Source of the DNA: Methanobrevibacter sp.
GTDB taxonomy: Archaea > Methanobacteriota > Methanobacteria > Methanobacteriales > Methanobacteriaceae
Assembly: GCF_017468685.1 (NCBI RefSeq)
Contig: NZ_JAFUHT010000040.1
Span: 1-33,966 of the forward strand
Reading direction: 5' to 3'
Length of the DNA: 33,966 bases
Part shown: positions 22,962-30,603 of the stretch, one piece after another
Position numbering within the stretch: the first letter of the stretch is position 1
Layout of the letters: each line of letters begins with the position of its first letter
Notes under the pieces: generated by a model
Told to the model about the DNA's origin: nothing
What the model saw: the letters and a program-made list of their open reading frames with translations, nothing else
The model's database searches: none
Translations under genes and position numbers: made by a program

Positions 22962-23139
22962 TAGTTTCTTTGGTGAAGTTTACTTCAGAGTAAGTAAACA
23001 TTTGGGAATGTTACCATTCGATGTCATCAAAAAGAAACATGATCCAAATATCAAGTTCCTAATTTTCAAGTATAGTAATGAAATAAGAAATGAAATCAAA
23101 CAAGATAAAGAGTTAAAAGAAAAATTAAAAGAGTCCTAA
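22954..23139 (+). CDS. Tail assembly chaperone, second gene
   Basis: The 61-aa product overlaps the previous gene by 8 nt and ends 22 nt before the tape measure gene. It reads MANSFFGEVYFRVSKHLGMLP, a pattern seen in the short second reading frame of chaperone pairs in many phages. In many phages this frame is reached by ribosomal frameshift. Here a free ATG start is present, so reinitiation is the simpler reading. A charged helix ends the protein (EIKQDKELKEKLKES). Confidence 0.6.
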   Translation: MANSFFGEVYFRVSKHLGMLPFDVIKKKHDPNIKFLIFKYSNEIRNEIKQDKELKEKLKES

Positions 23140-23161
23140 AAAAAAGAAGAAGTGATGAAAA

Positions 23162-25555
23162 ATGGTTTCATATGAAGATGTATTACTCCGTATTCGTGGA
23201 CAAGATAACACTGGAGGTGCTTTTGGAAGCGCACAACAAAGAGTAGGTGCTTTGAAAACTGCCGTCGGTGGAGCAGTAACAGCAATGTCTGCTTCCATGT
23301 TAAGTTATGCGAAATCTGCTGTTGATTCAGCTATGACTGCAGAACAGGAATGGAACAAGTTCAGTAATGCAGTTGATAAAAATGGTGGTAATTGGGATAA
23401 ACAATCTGATGAAATCAAAAAATGGGTTAGAGATTATTCTAATGAAATGGGTAGAAGTGTAGCAGATACAAGAGCTGCAATGACAACCTATATGAGCATG
23501 GGAATGTCTTTTAAAGACTCTCAAGATGCAATGAAAGCCACTAGTAATTATGCTGCACAAATGGGGTTAAGTCAAGAACAAGCTGCAGGACAATTACAGA
23601 AAGCATTTATGGGTAATGGTAAAGCATTGAAATCTCTTGGTCTTGATATTAAAGATTATAAAGATGAAACAACCGGTGCGGTGGATAAACAGAAATTATT
23701 AACAGATATTCTTAGCCGTACTGGTGGTGCAGCAGATAAATACGCTGATTCAAGTACTGCTAAATTCCAAAGATTAAACAATGTATTAGCAGGTTTGAAA
23801 ACTGATTTTGGTGCAGCAATAATGGATGCAATAACTCCATTAATACCTGTTGTTCAAGGATTCCTTGATGTAATTAATAATTTACCTGGTCCTGTGAAAA
23901 GTGTTGGTTTTGCAGCGATTGCTCTTGGTGCAGGAATAGGAATTATAGCCGGACCTTTAATGTCAGTTATTGGTTTGATGGAAACATTAGGTTTCACATT
24001 ACCAACAATTGGTGGATTATTAGGTGCTCTTGGTGGTGAAACTGCTGCATTAACTGGTGAAGAACTAGCATTAGCCGCTGCACAAGCAGGATTATCTGCT
24101 GAAGAGTTAGGTGCAGCAGCAGCACATGCCACAAATGGTATTGCATTAGAAGCTGAAGGCCTTGCAGCAACAACTGCAAGTGGTGGATTTTGGAGTATGG
24201 CCGCAGCAGAACTTGCAGCATTATGGCCAATACTTGCAATTGCAGCAGCTGTTGGAGCATTCGTTGTAATTGTTGAACAAATCGGAGAATCACTTGGATG
24301 GTGGACTGACTTCAGTACAATGCTTGATGCAATCCAAGCCGGAGTTCAAAGATTATGGTCTGCTTTTATGAACAGTCCACAGGTGCAAGGTGCCATTGCA
24401 GCAGTACGAAATGCCGTATCTCAATTATGGAGTTTTGTCAAACCAATATTTGATTGGATTGGTGCAGCATGGAATAACTTATTCAAAAGTGAAGGTGCAG
24501 GAAGCGGAGGCCCTGATGTAGTGGGGCAAATAATTAATTTCTTTGGACAATTAGGATCCATTGCAAGTCAAGTCTTTGGAGTATTACAACAAGGATTCAC
24601 AGTGGTATTCAGTGTAATTTCACCATTATGGGTTATGTTATCCAATCTAGTAACTATCTTCTCCAGTCTTATGAATGGTAGTATGTCATGGCAAGATGCA
24701 ATAATTTCTGCAATAACAACTATCATATCAGGATTAGGCGGTTTCTCTACCAGAGTAGGTCAAGTTGCATTACAAATCGGAAGAGCAATACTGAACAGTA
24801 TTATTAATGCAGTTAGACCATTGCCTGGTAGGATTTGGCAATTCTTAACTCAAGCTATAACAAGGTTCATTAACTTCAGAACCAGAGTGGCTACAATTGC
24901 AGTTCAAGCAGGATTAAGAATACTTCAAGGTATCGTTAATCGTGTTCGTCAAATCCCTGGACAAGTAGGTACTTTCATGATGAGAGTTCCGGGTCGTATA
25001 GCAAGTGCTGCCGGTTCAGCAGTAGGGGCGGCTGTAAGTCTTGCTAGTGGAGTTGTGACTGCAGTACGTAATGGTATTATGGGTATTGCAGATACTGTTT
25101 ATAATGAGTTCATGAATATTCCAAGCCGAATTAATAGTGCGGTATCTGATGCGGTAAGTGCAGCAGCAAATTTCGGTTCAGGAATTAAAGATGCAGTATT
25201 AAATGCGTTACATATTGCATCACCTGGTATTATTCAACGAAAAATTGCTATTGAATTTCAAGATATACCGGGTCGTATTGGTGAAAGTAACAGGTATGTT
25301 TATAGTGCTGCAAGAGACTATGCAGGAAACATACTAAAAGGATTTAATGCTCCTCAAATGAGCTTACCAACAGTAAATAGTATTCGTGAAAACGCTAATT
25401 ATACTCCTAACAGTACAAGTAATGGTAATACAACAATTGTACATGTTCATGAAAACGCAATGCCTTTAAATGCTCATAATTTAACCGCAAAAGAAGCAAC
25501 AAGTGTAGTGATAACCGCATTAGAAACATTAAGTGACGACCCTGCGGGAGTGTGA
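23162..25555 (+). CDS. Tape measure protein
   Basis: The 797-aa product is the longest complete one in the window and follows the chaperone genes. It has the usual architecture: a conserved N-terminal part (GAFGSAQQRVGALKTAVGGA), a helical block with EWNKFSNAVDKNGGNWD and AQMGLSQEQAAGQLQKAF, hydrophobic segments near 245-275 and 348-375 (AAELAALWPILAIAAAVGAF), and a repetitive C-terminal half rich in Ala, Gly and Val. It fixes tail length and may be ejected into the cell envelope. The hydrophobic segments could insert into the host membrane. Confidence 0.9.
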   Translation: MVSYEDVLLRIRGQDNTGGAFGSAQQRVGALKTAVGGAVTAMSASMLSYAKSAVDSAMTAEQEWNKFSNAVDKNGGNWDKQSDEIKKWVRDYSNEMGRSVADTRAAMTTYMSMGMSFKDSQDAMKATSNYAAQMGLSQEQAAGQLQKAFMGNGKALKSLGLDIKDYKDETTGAVDKQKLLTDILSRTGGAADKYADSSTAKFQRLNNVLAGLKTDFGAAIMDAITPLIPVVQGFLDVINNLPGPVKSVGFAAIALGAGIGIIAGPLMSVIGLMETLGFTLPTIGGLLGALGGETAALTGEELALAAAQAGLSAEELGAAAAHATNGIALEAEGLAATTASGGFWSMAAAELAALWPILAIAAAVGAFVVIVEQIGESLGWWTDFSTMLDAIQAGVQRLWSAFMNSPQVQGAIAAVRNAVSQLWSFVKPIFDWIGAAWNNLFKSEGAGSGGPDVVGQIINFFGQLGSIASQVFGVLQQGFTVVFSVISPLWVMLSNLVTIFSSLMNGSMSWQDAIISAITTIISGLGGFSTRVGQVALQIGRAILNSIINAVRPLPGRIWQFLTQAITRFINFRTRVATIAVQAGLRILQGIVNRVRQIPGQVGTFMMRVPGRIASAAGSAVGAAVSLASGVVTAVRNGIMGIADTVYNEFMNIPSRINSAVSDAVSAAANFGSGIKDAVLNALHIASPGIIQRKIAIEFQDIPGRIGESNRYVYSAARDYAGNILKGFNAPQMSLPTVNSIRENANYTPNSTSNGNTTIVHVHENAMPLNAHNLTAKEATSVVITALETLSDDPAGV

Positions 25556-25561
25556 ATAATA

Positions 25562-26125
25562 ATGGCTAAAAACTTATATAATATACCTACTGATGGATGT
25601 AATCTTGAAATTATGAGATATCCTTTTTATGCTGAAGATGTTTCACCAAATGAAGCATACAGACGAAGAGAATATAATTTTAATAGTGTTGTTGGTGGAA
25701 CACAAATCGTCACACCAGGGCAATATGTAGGGTTAGATTTCACTATCACTACACATATTCCTATTAATCCAAATAGACCAGATGTTCACAAACAAATTTT
25801 TCAGGAGATGATGAGCAAACCGGTAACTGTAACTTCTCCTGAAATTGGAGGTTCGTTCCAAGCAATTGTTATTGTCAAACCTGTTCATGAAACCTTCAAC
25901 TCTTTAAAATTAGAAATCAGTATAAAAGAAGTTCCTGATTCTAAAAGTCTTATTCCTGGTGAAAACTTTGTTGTTCCTGCTGCTAGAAAAATCACTAAAA
26001 AGAAAGTAACTAATAAAAATTCTAAAAAAGAAAATTCTTCTAAAACCACATCTAAGAAAACAAAAACTAAAACTAAAAAGAAAACTGTTTCTAAGAAAAG
26101 TAAATCGAAGAAAAAGAATAAATGA
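25562..26125 (+). CDS. Baseplate protein with Lys-rich tail
   Basis: The 187-aa product has a folded, strand-rich N-terminal part (about 1-140: IPTDGCNLEIMRYPFYAED, GQYVGLDFTITTHIPINP, FQAIVIVKPVHETFNSLKLEISI) followed by about 45 residues of Lys, Thr and Ser repeats. Position after the tape measure suggests a distal tail or LysM-replacing baseplate protein of the XkdP type. No LysM motif is seen. The basic tail could bind the anionic pseudomurein wall or nucleic acid, which is speculation. GGGAGTGTGA lies 9 nt before the ATG. Confidence 0.6.
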   Translation: MAKNLYNIPTDGCNLEIMRYPFYAEDVSPNEAYRRREYNFNSVVGGTQIVTPGQYVGLDFTITTHIPINPNRPDVHKQIFQEMMSKPVTVTSPEIGGSFQAIVIVKPVHETFNSLKLEISIKEVPDSKSLIPGENFVVPAARKITKKKVTNKNSKKENSSKTTSKKTKTKTKKKTVSKKSKSKKKNK

Positions 26126-26143
26126 ATTTGAGGGGGATGTATT

Positions 26144-27169
26144 ATGGCAGTTACTTATTCTATATCCCGTGCGGGTTTGGAAATTTACACTACAGAAGCA
26201 GTTAAAAATCCTATTTCCAATAATGTAAGCAGTAATAGTGGTGGTGAAGCCAGTAATAATTTCACTTTACAAACTGGAGACATAACTAACGTTAATTATA
26301 TTGGTGAATTGTATAGTGACAGTTTTGAGGGAGATTACAGTGATATTAGCAGTAATGCATCAATATCTGTTCCAATCAAATATTTAAATTCATTCTACAA
26401 AGGTCAAAGAATATCCTTTAAAAAAGGAGGAAACCGCTCCAAAACTGTAAATAAATGGAGTGATATGGATACTGTTGTTACTGGTTTTGTTTCTGAAATA
26501 ACTTGGAACCGTGAAAAAACAGATATCAAAATCAATGGAATGAATGTCTTACTTGATGTGGAAAAGAAATTCAGTTTTAAAAAAACCAAAAGGTCAAAAA
26601 TTGTTAAGGAAATAATCAAAGCAAGTGGTTTAAAAGCCAAAGTTGATGTAACTGGTCTTGTTGATGATGTATGTGATTTTACTAATATTTCCAGTAGCGG
26701 AAGCAACAAAACAAGTGGCAGTAATAGTGACCTTGCAGGTGGAGAAGGAAAAACAATTGATGAATTAGTTGCTAAGATTGTTGGTAGTGAAACTAATGAG
26801 TTAAAGAAAGCAAAACTTGTCCATCAATGGTTAAAAGAAAATGTCCGATATGCTGGATATTCATGTTCAAGATATCATTCTGCTGAAGAATGTTTAAAAC
26901 ATAAACATGCTCTTAATTGTGCTGATACTGCAAGATTAACACGTGCTATGATGAGCAGTGCAGGATTAGACGCATGGGTTGTTCACAGGTCACATGCCAA
27001 CGGTCATTTCTGGTGTCTTATTAAAATTGATGGTAAAATATATGCAAGTGACCAAACAGGGTCTGGTTCAGATTGGAATACTATATGGTATTCACAAGGA
27101 GACAGAAGATCATGTGATTCTCGAGGTGGAAACTGGGATAGTAAAAATGGTAAAAACCCAGATTGTTAA
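26144..27169 (+). CDS. Baseplate hub N-half fused to transglutaminase-like wall peptidase
   Basis: The 341-aa protein has two domains. Residues 1-180 are strand-rich and resemble the N-terminal half of XkdQ/gpD-type hub proteins (SRAGLEIYTTEAV, VVTGFVSEITWNREKTDIKIN, VKEIIKASG). A Ser/Gly/Asn linker follows (183-203). Residues 205-320 are a transglutaminase-like cysteine peptidase: ALNCADTARL with Cys259, ANGHFWCLIKIDG with His288 and IYASDQTG with Asp303. This is the fold of pseudomurein endopeptidases (C71 family) of methanogen viruses, which cut peptide bridges in the host wall. As a tail-borne enzyme it could open the wall during infection. GAGGGGGAT precedes the ATG. Confidence 0.84.
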   Translation: MAVTYSISRAGLEIYTTEAVKNPISNNVSSNSGGEASNNFTLQTGDITNVNYIGELYSDSFEGDYSDISSNASISVPIKYLNSFYKGQRISFKKGGNRSKTVNKWSDMDTVVTGFVSEITWNREKTDIKINGMNVLLDVEKKFSFKKTKRSKIVKEIIKASGLKAKVDVTGLVDDVCDFTNISSSGSNKTSGSNSDLAGGEGKTIDELVAKIVGSETNELKKAKLVHQWLKENVRYAGYSCSRYHSAEECLKHKHALNCADTARLTRAMMSSAGLDAWVVHRSHANGHFWCLIKIDGKIYASDQTGSGSDWNTIWYSQGDRRSCDSRGGNWDSKNGKNPDC

Positions 27170-27188
27170 AAAAAGGGGAGGATATTGA

Positions 27189-28283
27189 ATGTCTACTGTG
27201 GTAGTTGGTTGTGATACAAATAATAGTAATGACCATAAAGTCCAGAATGCTGTCTGTAAAGCATTAGAAAAACAAGGTCATAAAGTAGAAAAATTAACTA
27301 TTGGACCAGGATATTTTGCAAATTATGACTGGAGAAAACATGGTAAAAACCCTTCCGGTAAAATAGGGGTTTATATTATTGCAGATGGTATTTTCAGTAT
27401 TGCAGACCATTATAATAATAGTAATGGGTTCAAATACTGTTATTTTATTATAAGAGGTGACCTTGGCCGTGCAAGGATGAAAACTCGTAAAGATTTTGAG
27501 ACAAGGCCTATAGGTGCAGATGCAGATTGTACAGGTATTTGTAATCAAATTAAAGGTAAAACTTTCCCTGAAATGAATAAAATTTGTAAAAAAAGATGTC
27601 ATATTGTTTTTGGTACAAATGGTGAAGAGATGGCCAATGAACTTATCAAGGCCATGGGTGGTGAAGTGGATAGTTCATCATCTTCTAAATCTTCAGGGTC
27701 CACAGGTTCCAGTATTAAAGAAGCTTTGAAAAAAGCAGTTAGTAAATGGGATGGGGAAGTGGAAATCCGATTAGTTGGAGATACGGTGTATGTTAATAAA
27801 ATTAAAAATCCTACAACTACTAAACTTGTCATAAATGAATATGACAATGCATTATATGATAATGTTAATGTTACAGATGTTAATCCTGGAACTATTAATC
27901 ATTTAACATGTACTTATAAAAAATACGAGTTAACATTAAAAGATGATCTGTTGATAAAAAGATTTGGTAAAATTAAAAAGAAAATCGCTTGTCCTTCAAA
28001 TATTAAATCTTTAAAAGAAGCGGAAGCATTTTTACAAAGAGAATTTAACAAAATTAGGCGTAATGATGGTCGAAGTGTTGAATGTAAAGTTGTAGGAAAT
28101 ACAAAATGGAGAGAGGGTGTTTGGGTTAGAGTATATTTGCCTTCTTATTTCATTGATGATTATATGTATGTTAGTAAATGTTCTCATGATGAGGATGGTA
28201 ATGGTCCTTGGACTGCTAGTTTGACTTTGGTTGATTATCCTCCAAGTTTCGGTGGAGACACTAGTTCAAGTAAATCCAAATAA
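27189..28283 (+). CDS. Unknown Cys-rich domain fused to baseplate hub C-half
   Basis: The 364-aa protein begins with a domain of about 160 residues (VVVGCDTNNSNDHKVQNAVC, GPGYFANYDW, GKIGVYIIADGIFSIADHY, FIIRGDLGRARMKT) that contains at least seven Cys and looks alpha/beta. I cannot name it. A Ser-rich linker follows (about 161-177). The rest resembles the C-terminal half of XkdQ-like hubs: WDGEVEIRLVGDTVYVNK, YKKYELTLKDDLLIKRFGKI, GVWVRVYLPSYFIDDYMYVS and TASLTLVDYPPSF. With the gene before it, the two halves appear to make one hub. The stop is followed by a coding-like Lys/Ser run. Confidence 0.72.
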   Translation: MSTVVVGCDTNNSNDHKVQNAVCKALEKQGHKVEKLTIGPGYFANYDWRKHGKNPSGKIGVYIIADGIFSIADHYNNSNGFKYCYFIIRGDLGRARMKTRKDFETRPIGADADCTGICNQIKGKTFPEMNKICKKRCHIVFGTNGEEMANELIKAMGGEVDSSSSSKSSGSTGSSIKEALKKAVSKWDGEVEIRLVGDTVYVNKIKNPTTTKLVINEYDNALYDNVNVTDVNPGTINHLTCTYKKYELTLKDDLLIKRFGKIKKKIACPSNIKSLKEAEAFLQREFNKIRRNDGRSVECKVVGNTKWREGVWVRVYLPSYFIDDYMYVSKCSHDEDGNGPWTASLTLVDYPPSFGGDTSSSKSK

Positions 28284-28334
28284 AAATATAAGTCTAAATC
28301 TAAAACTAAATCAAAGAGTAGTGATGACAAATGA
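28284..28334 (+). pseudogene. In-frame Lys/Ser-rich continuation beyond the stop
   Basis: Immediately after TAA 28281-28283 the same frame stays open for 16 codons reading KYKSKSKTKSKSSDDK, then ends in TGA 28332-28334. The preceding residues are SSSKSK, so the repeat pattern continues across the stop. The final TGA overlaps the next gene's ATG as ATGA, the usual coupling in this genome. A nonsense change in a once longer tail is the likeliest reading. Confidence 0.6.
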
Positions 28335-29017
28335 ACACAAATGATATAACACCCACCAAAGGCAGATTAAAACAAGCATTAGACAATGCAGTAACTAACA
28401 GAGCATTACCACAAATCACTCATCAAATAGAAACAACAGTTGATGAAGAAAAAATCAGAACAGGACGAGTCCTAAAATTCTACCATTATCTTGACAAAGC
28501 ATTAGTGGAACTAGACAATACTGATGAAACAGTATTATGTAAAATATTGCATCGTTTTGGTGGAGAATTAATAGACTTATACACACCAAGCGCAGATTCA
28601 ATTGAATATTGTGATGATTTACATGAACCATGCATAATTCCAAGATGTTCCTTAAACTGTCTTATCATTAACATTCATGATAATGATAGTGAAGAATTTC
28701 TGTTACTTGGATTTTATCAAAATGAAGAATTGGTTGAATTAAATCCTGCAGCACCGGGCAACTTCAAGATTGTTAGTATTGGTGGAACAAATCAGTTCTG
28801 GATTAAATTCGGTGCAGATGGATTAGACCTCAGATTACCTAACACAGCCACAACAAACGTGGGAGATATGGATAAAAACATGGAAGAAGTGGATTATGCA
28901 GATTCAACTAATGTTTACACTAAACAAGAAGTTTACAATAAAACGGAAGTGTACACAAAAGAAGAAGTTGATGAATTAATAAGCAAAGCCATTGCAGAAG
29001 CTTTAGGAGATGAATAA
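28331..29017 (+). CDS. Baseplate spike-like protein with YTK repeats
   Basis: The 228-aa product has a middle strand region (CLIINIHDNDSEEFLLLGFYQNEELVELN, FKIVSIGGTNQFWIKFGADGLDLRLP) that fits an OB-like or beta-helical spike. The C-terminal part repeats YTKQEVYNKTEVYTKEEVDELI, a short helical trimerisation motif common in phage tail fibres and spikes. A role as membrane-piercing spike or fibre connector is inferred from this and from its place between hub and gp25-like genes. GTGATGA precedes the ATG, which overlaps the old stop of the previous frame. Confidence 0.6.
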   Translation: MNTNDITPTKGRLKQALDNAVTNRALPQITHQIETTVDEEKIRTGRVLKFYHYLDKALVELDNTDETVLCKILHRFGGELIDLYTPSADSIEYCDDLHEPCIIPRCSLNCLIINIHDNDSEEFLLLGFYQNEELVELNPAAPGNFKIVSIGGTNQFWIKFGADGLDLRLPNTATTNVGDMDKNMEEVDYADSTNVYTKQEVYNKTEVYTKEEVDELISKAIAEALGDE

Positions 29018-29019
29018 AA

Positions 29020-29454
29020 ATGACACTACCCGTAGATACATCCAACATTGATTATAAATTTAATAAAACTTTGAATGAAGATGTTGAATTAATTAGTGAT
29101 GAATATGGGGCCTTTGATATACATATGGAAAATGGAGATTATGTTAATGTTACAGGTCATAAATCATTGTTGAATGCGTGTATAATTGCAATAATGACAA
29201 GATATGATGAATTAAATAACAATCCAACTTATCAAGGTTTTGGTTGTCATGTTCATGAATTAATAAAAGATAATCAGAACAAAATGTTCTTTTTTAAACT
29301 TGAAACTTATATTGCTGATACTTTAAACAATATTAGAAGAGTTAAATCTGTTAATTCGGTGAATATTCTTCAAACTGATGTTTACAAGTTTAAAGTTGAA
29401 TTTGATATTACAAGTGTTAATGATGAGATAATTAAAGGTAGTGTTGTTTTATGA
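29020..29454 (+). CDS. Baseplate wedge protein (gp25/W-like)
   Basis: The 144-aa product has the size and order of gp25-like wedge proteins, just before the J-like gene. It shows ENGDYVNVTGHKSLLNACIIAIMTRYDEL, then a turn with NPTYQGFGCHVHELI and a helical close (FKLETYIADTLNNIRRVKSV) followed by the final strands (VYKFKVEFDITSVND). In gp25 relatives this lysozyme-like fold clamps the sheath to the baseplate. GGAGATGA precedes the ATG, and the stop overlaps the next gene as ATGA. Confidence 0.75.
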   Translation: MTLPVDTSNIDYKFNKTLNEDVELISDEYGAFDIHMENGDYVNVTGHKSLLNACIIAIMTRYDELNNNPTYQGFGCHVHELIKDNQNKMFFFKLETYIADTLNNIRRVKSVNSVNILQTDVYKFKVEFDITSVNDEIIKGSVVL

Positions 29455-30602
29455 ATTATGTTGAAAAAGATTATGCTGAGCTTTTTGAAAAAGTGTTGCA
29501 GGACAGTCTTGAAAAAGGATTGATAAGTCATGCTGAAGAGTTTCCTTCTTATATTGAGAATCAGGAAGATATTAGTAATTATTATGTGATGGATAAGTCT
29601 GTTCTTGCATTATTTGGTGAACGAATTTATCAAGAAGCGATAACTCCAGTTTATGAATCTGCAAAAGTTGAGTATGCAGAGAATGATGATTTGGATGAGA
29701 ATATTGGTGATGTGGTAGGTATTCCTAGGCCTGAAGCTACTTATGCTTATGTTGATGTTACTTTTACTTTGGATGTTGCTCTTGATGAGGATGTTAATAT
29801 TAGTCCTGAAGTGTTTTTGTCAACTGATACTGGTATTGAATATCGTACGTTGGAGAATATTTTTATTCCTGCAGGTGAAACCAGTACTACTGTTTCATGC
29901 ATGGCTGTTGAAGCTGGTGTGGCTAGTAAGATTGTTGAAAATACTTTGGTTAATATTGAAACTGAATTGGAAGTTAATTTGTCATGTAATAATGATAATG
30001 CAAGTACTGGTGGTACTGAAGAGTATACTGATGATGAATACAGGTATCTGTTAATGCATTGGAAAGAAATTAACTTGAAGGGTTCTGCTGAGGCTTATGA
30101 GGAATATTTTGCATCTTTTGACGGTATTGATTCGTATAAGATTGTTCCTTGTTGGAATGGTACTGGGACAATAAAAGTAATATTGGACCCGGGTACTCCG
30201 GAACAATTACTGCGTGCTTATAATGATTTGCAGGGTAAAGTTGCTCAAATGAAAGAAGATATTACAATGTTTGCACCAGTAAGGAAACTTATTGATATTT
30301 ATGCGGTGGTTAATGTTGATATTGACCAGTTAAATCCTTATAGTGATGTAGAGAAAGAGAAAATTAAAGCAAGAATCATATCAAGTATTAAAGTGTTTAT
30401 TGATGGTGGATATACTACTGATGATACTTATTATCCAGGATTATTACTTGGTGAGGATTTTATTCCACATAAATTGGCTGTGTTTTTAGATGATGAGATT
30501 CCAGAATTAAAAAATATCACTTTCAATTATCCATTGAATTATATAACTATTCTTGATGAGGAACTTGGGGTTAGTAATGATATTACAATTGAGATGATCT
30601 AA
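29451..30602 (+). CDS. Baseplate J-like protein
   Basis: The 383-aa product fits the J-like (gp6/XkdT) family: an N-terminal helical part (LQDSLEKGLISHAEEFPSYIE), the GDVVGIPRPEATYAYVDVTFT strand entry, an ETSTTVSCMAVEAGVASKIVENTL segment typical of the central domain, and EEYTDDEYRYLLMHWKEINLKGSAEAYEEYFASFDGIDS, a very characteristic J motif region. It forms the wedge ring of the baseplate with the I-like protein. It overlaps the previous gene by 4 nt. Confidence 0.9.
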   Translation: MNYVEKDYAELFEKVLQDSLEKGLISHAEEFPSYIENQEDISNYYVMDKSVLALFGERIYQEAITPVYESAKVEYAENDDLDENIGDVVGIPRPEATYAYVDVTFTLDVALDEDVNISPEVFLSTDTGIEYRTLENIFIPAGETSTTVSCMAVEAGVASKIVENTLVNIETELEVNLSCNNDNASTGGTEEYTDDEYRYLLMHWKEINLKGSAEAYEEYFASFDGIDSYKIVPCWNGTGTIKVILDPGTPEQLLRAYNDLQGKVAQMKEDITMFAPVRKLIDIYAVVNVDIDQLNPYSDVEKEKIKARIISSIKVFIDGGYTTDDTYYPGLLLGEDFIPHKLAVFLDDEIPELKNITFNYPLNYITILDEELGVSNDITIEMI

Positions 30603-30603
30603 T

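Noticed and set aside
22930-22975. Programmed frameshift between the tail chaperone genes
   Set aside because: No classic slippery heptamer is visible, and the second gene has its own ATG. Separate starts explain the layout.
28281-28283. Recoding of the stop, for example as pyrrolysine
   Set aside because: The codon is TAA, while pyrrolysine uses TAG. A nonsense mutation is simpler.
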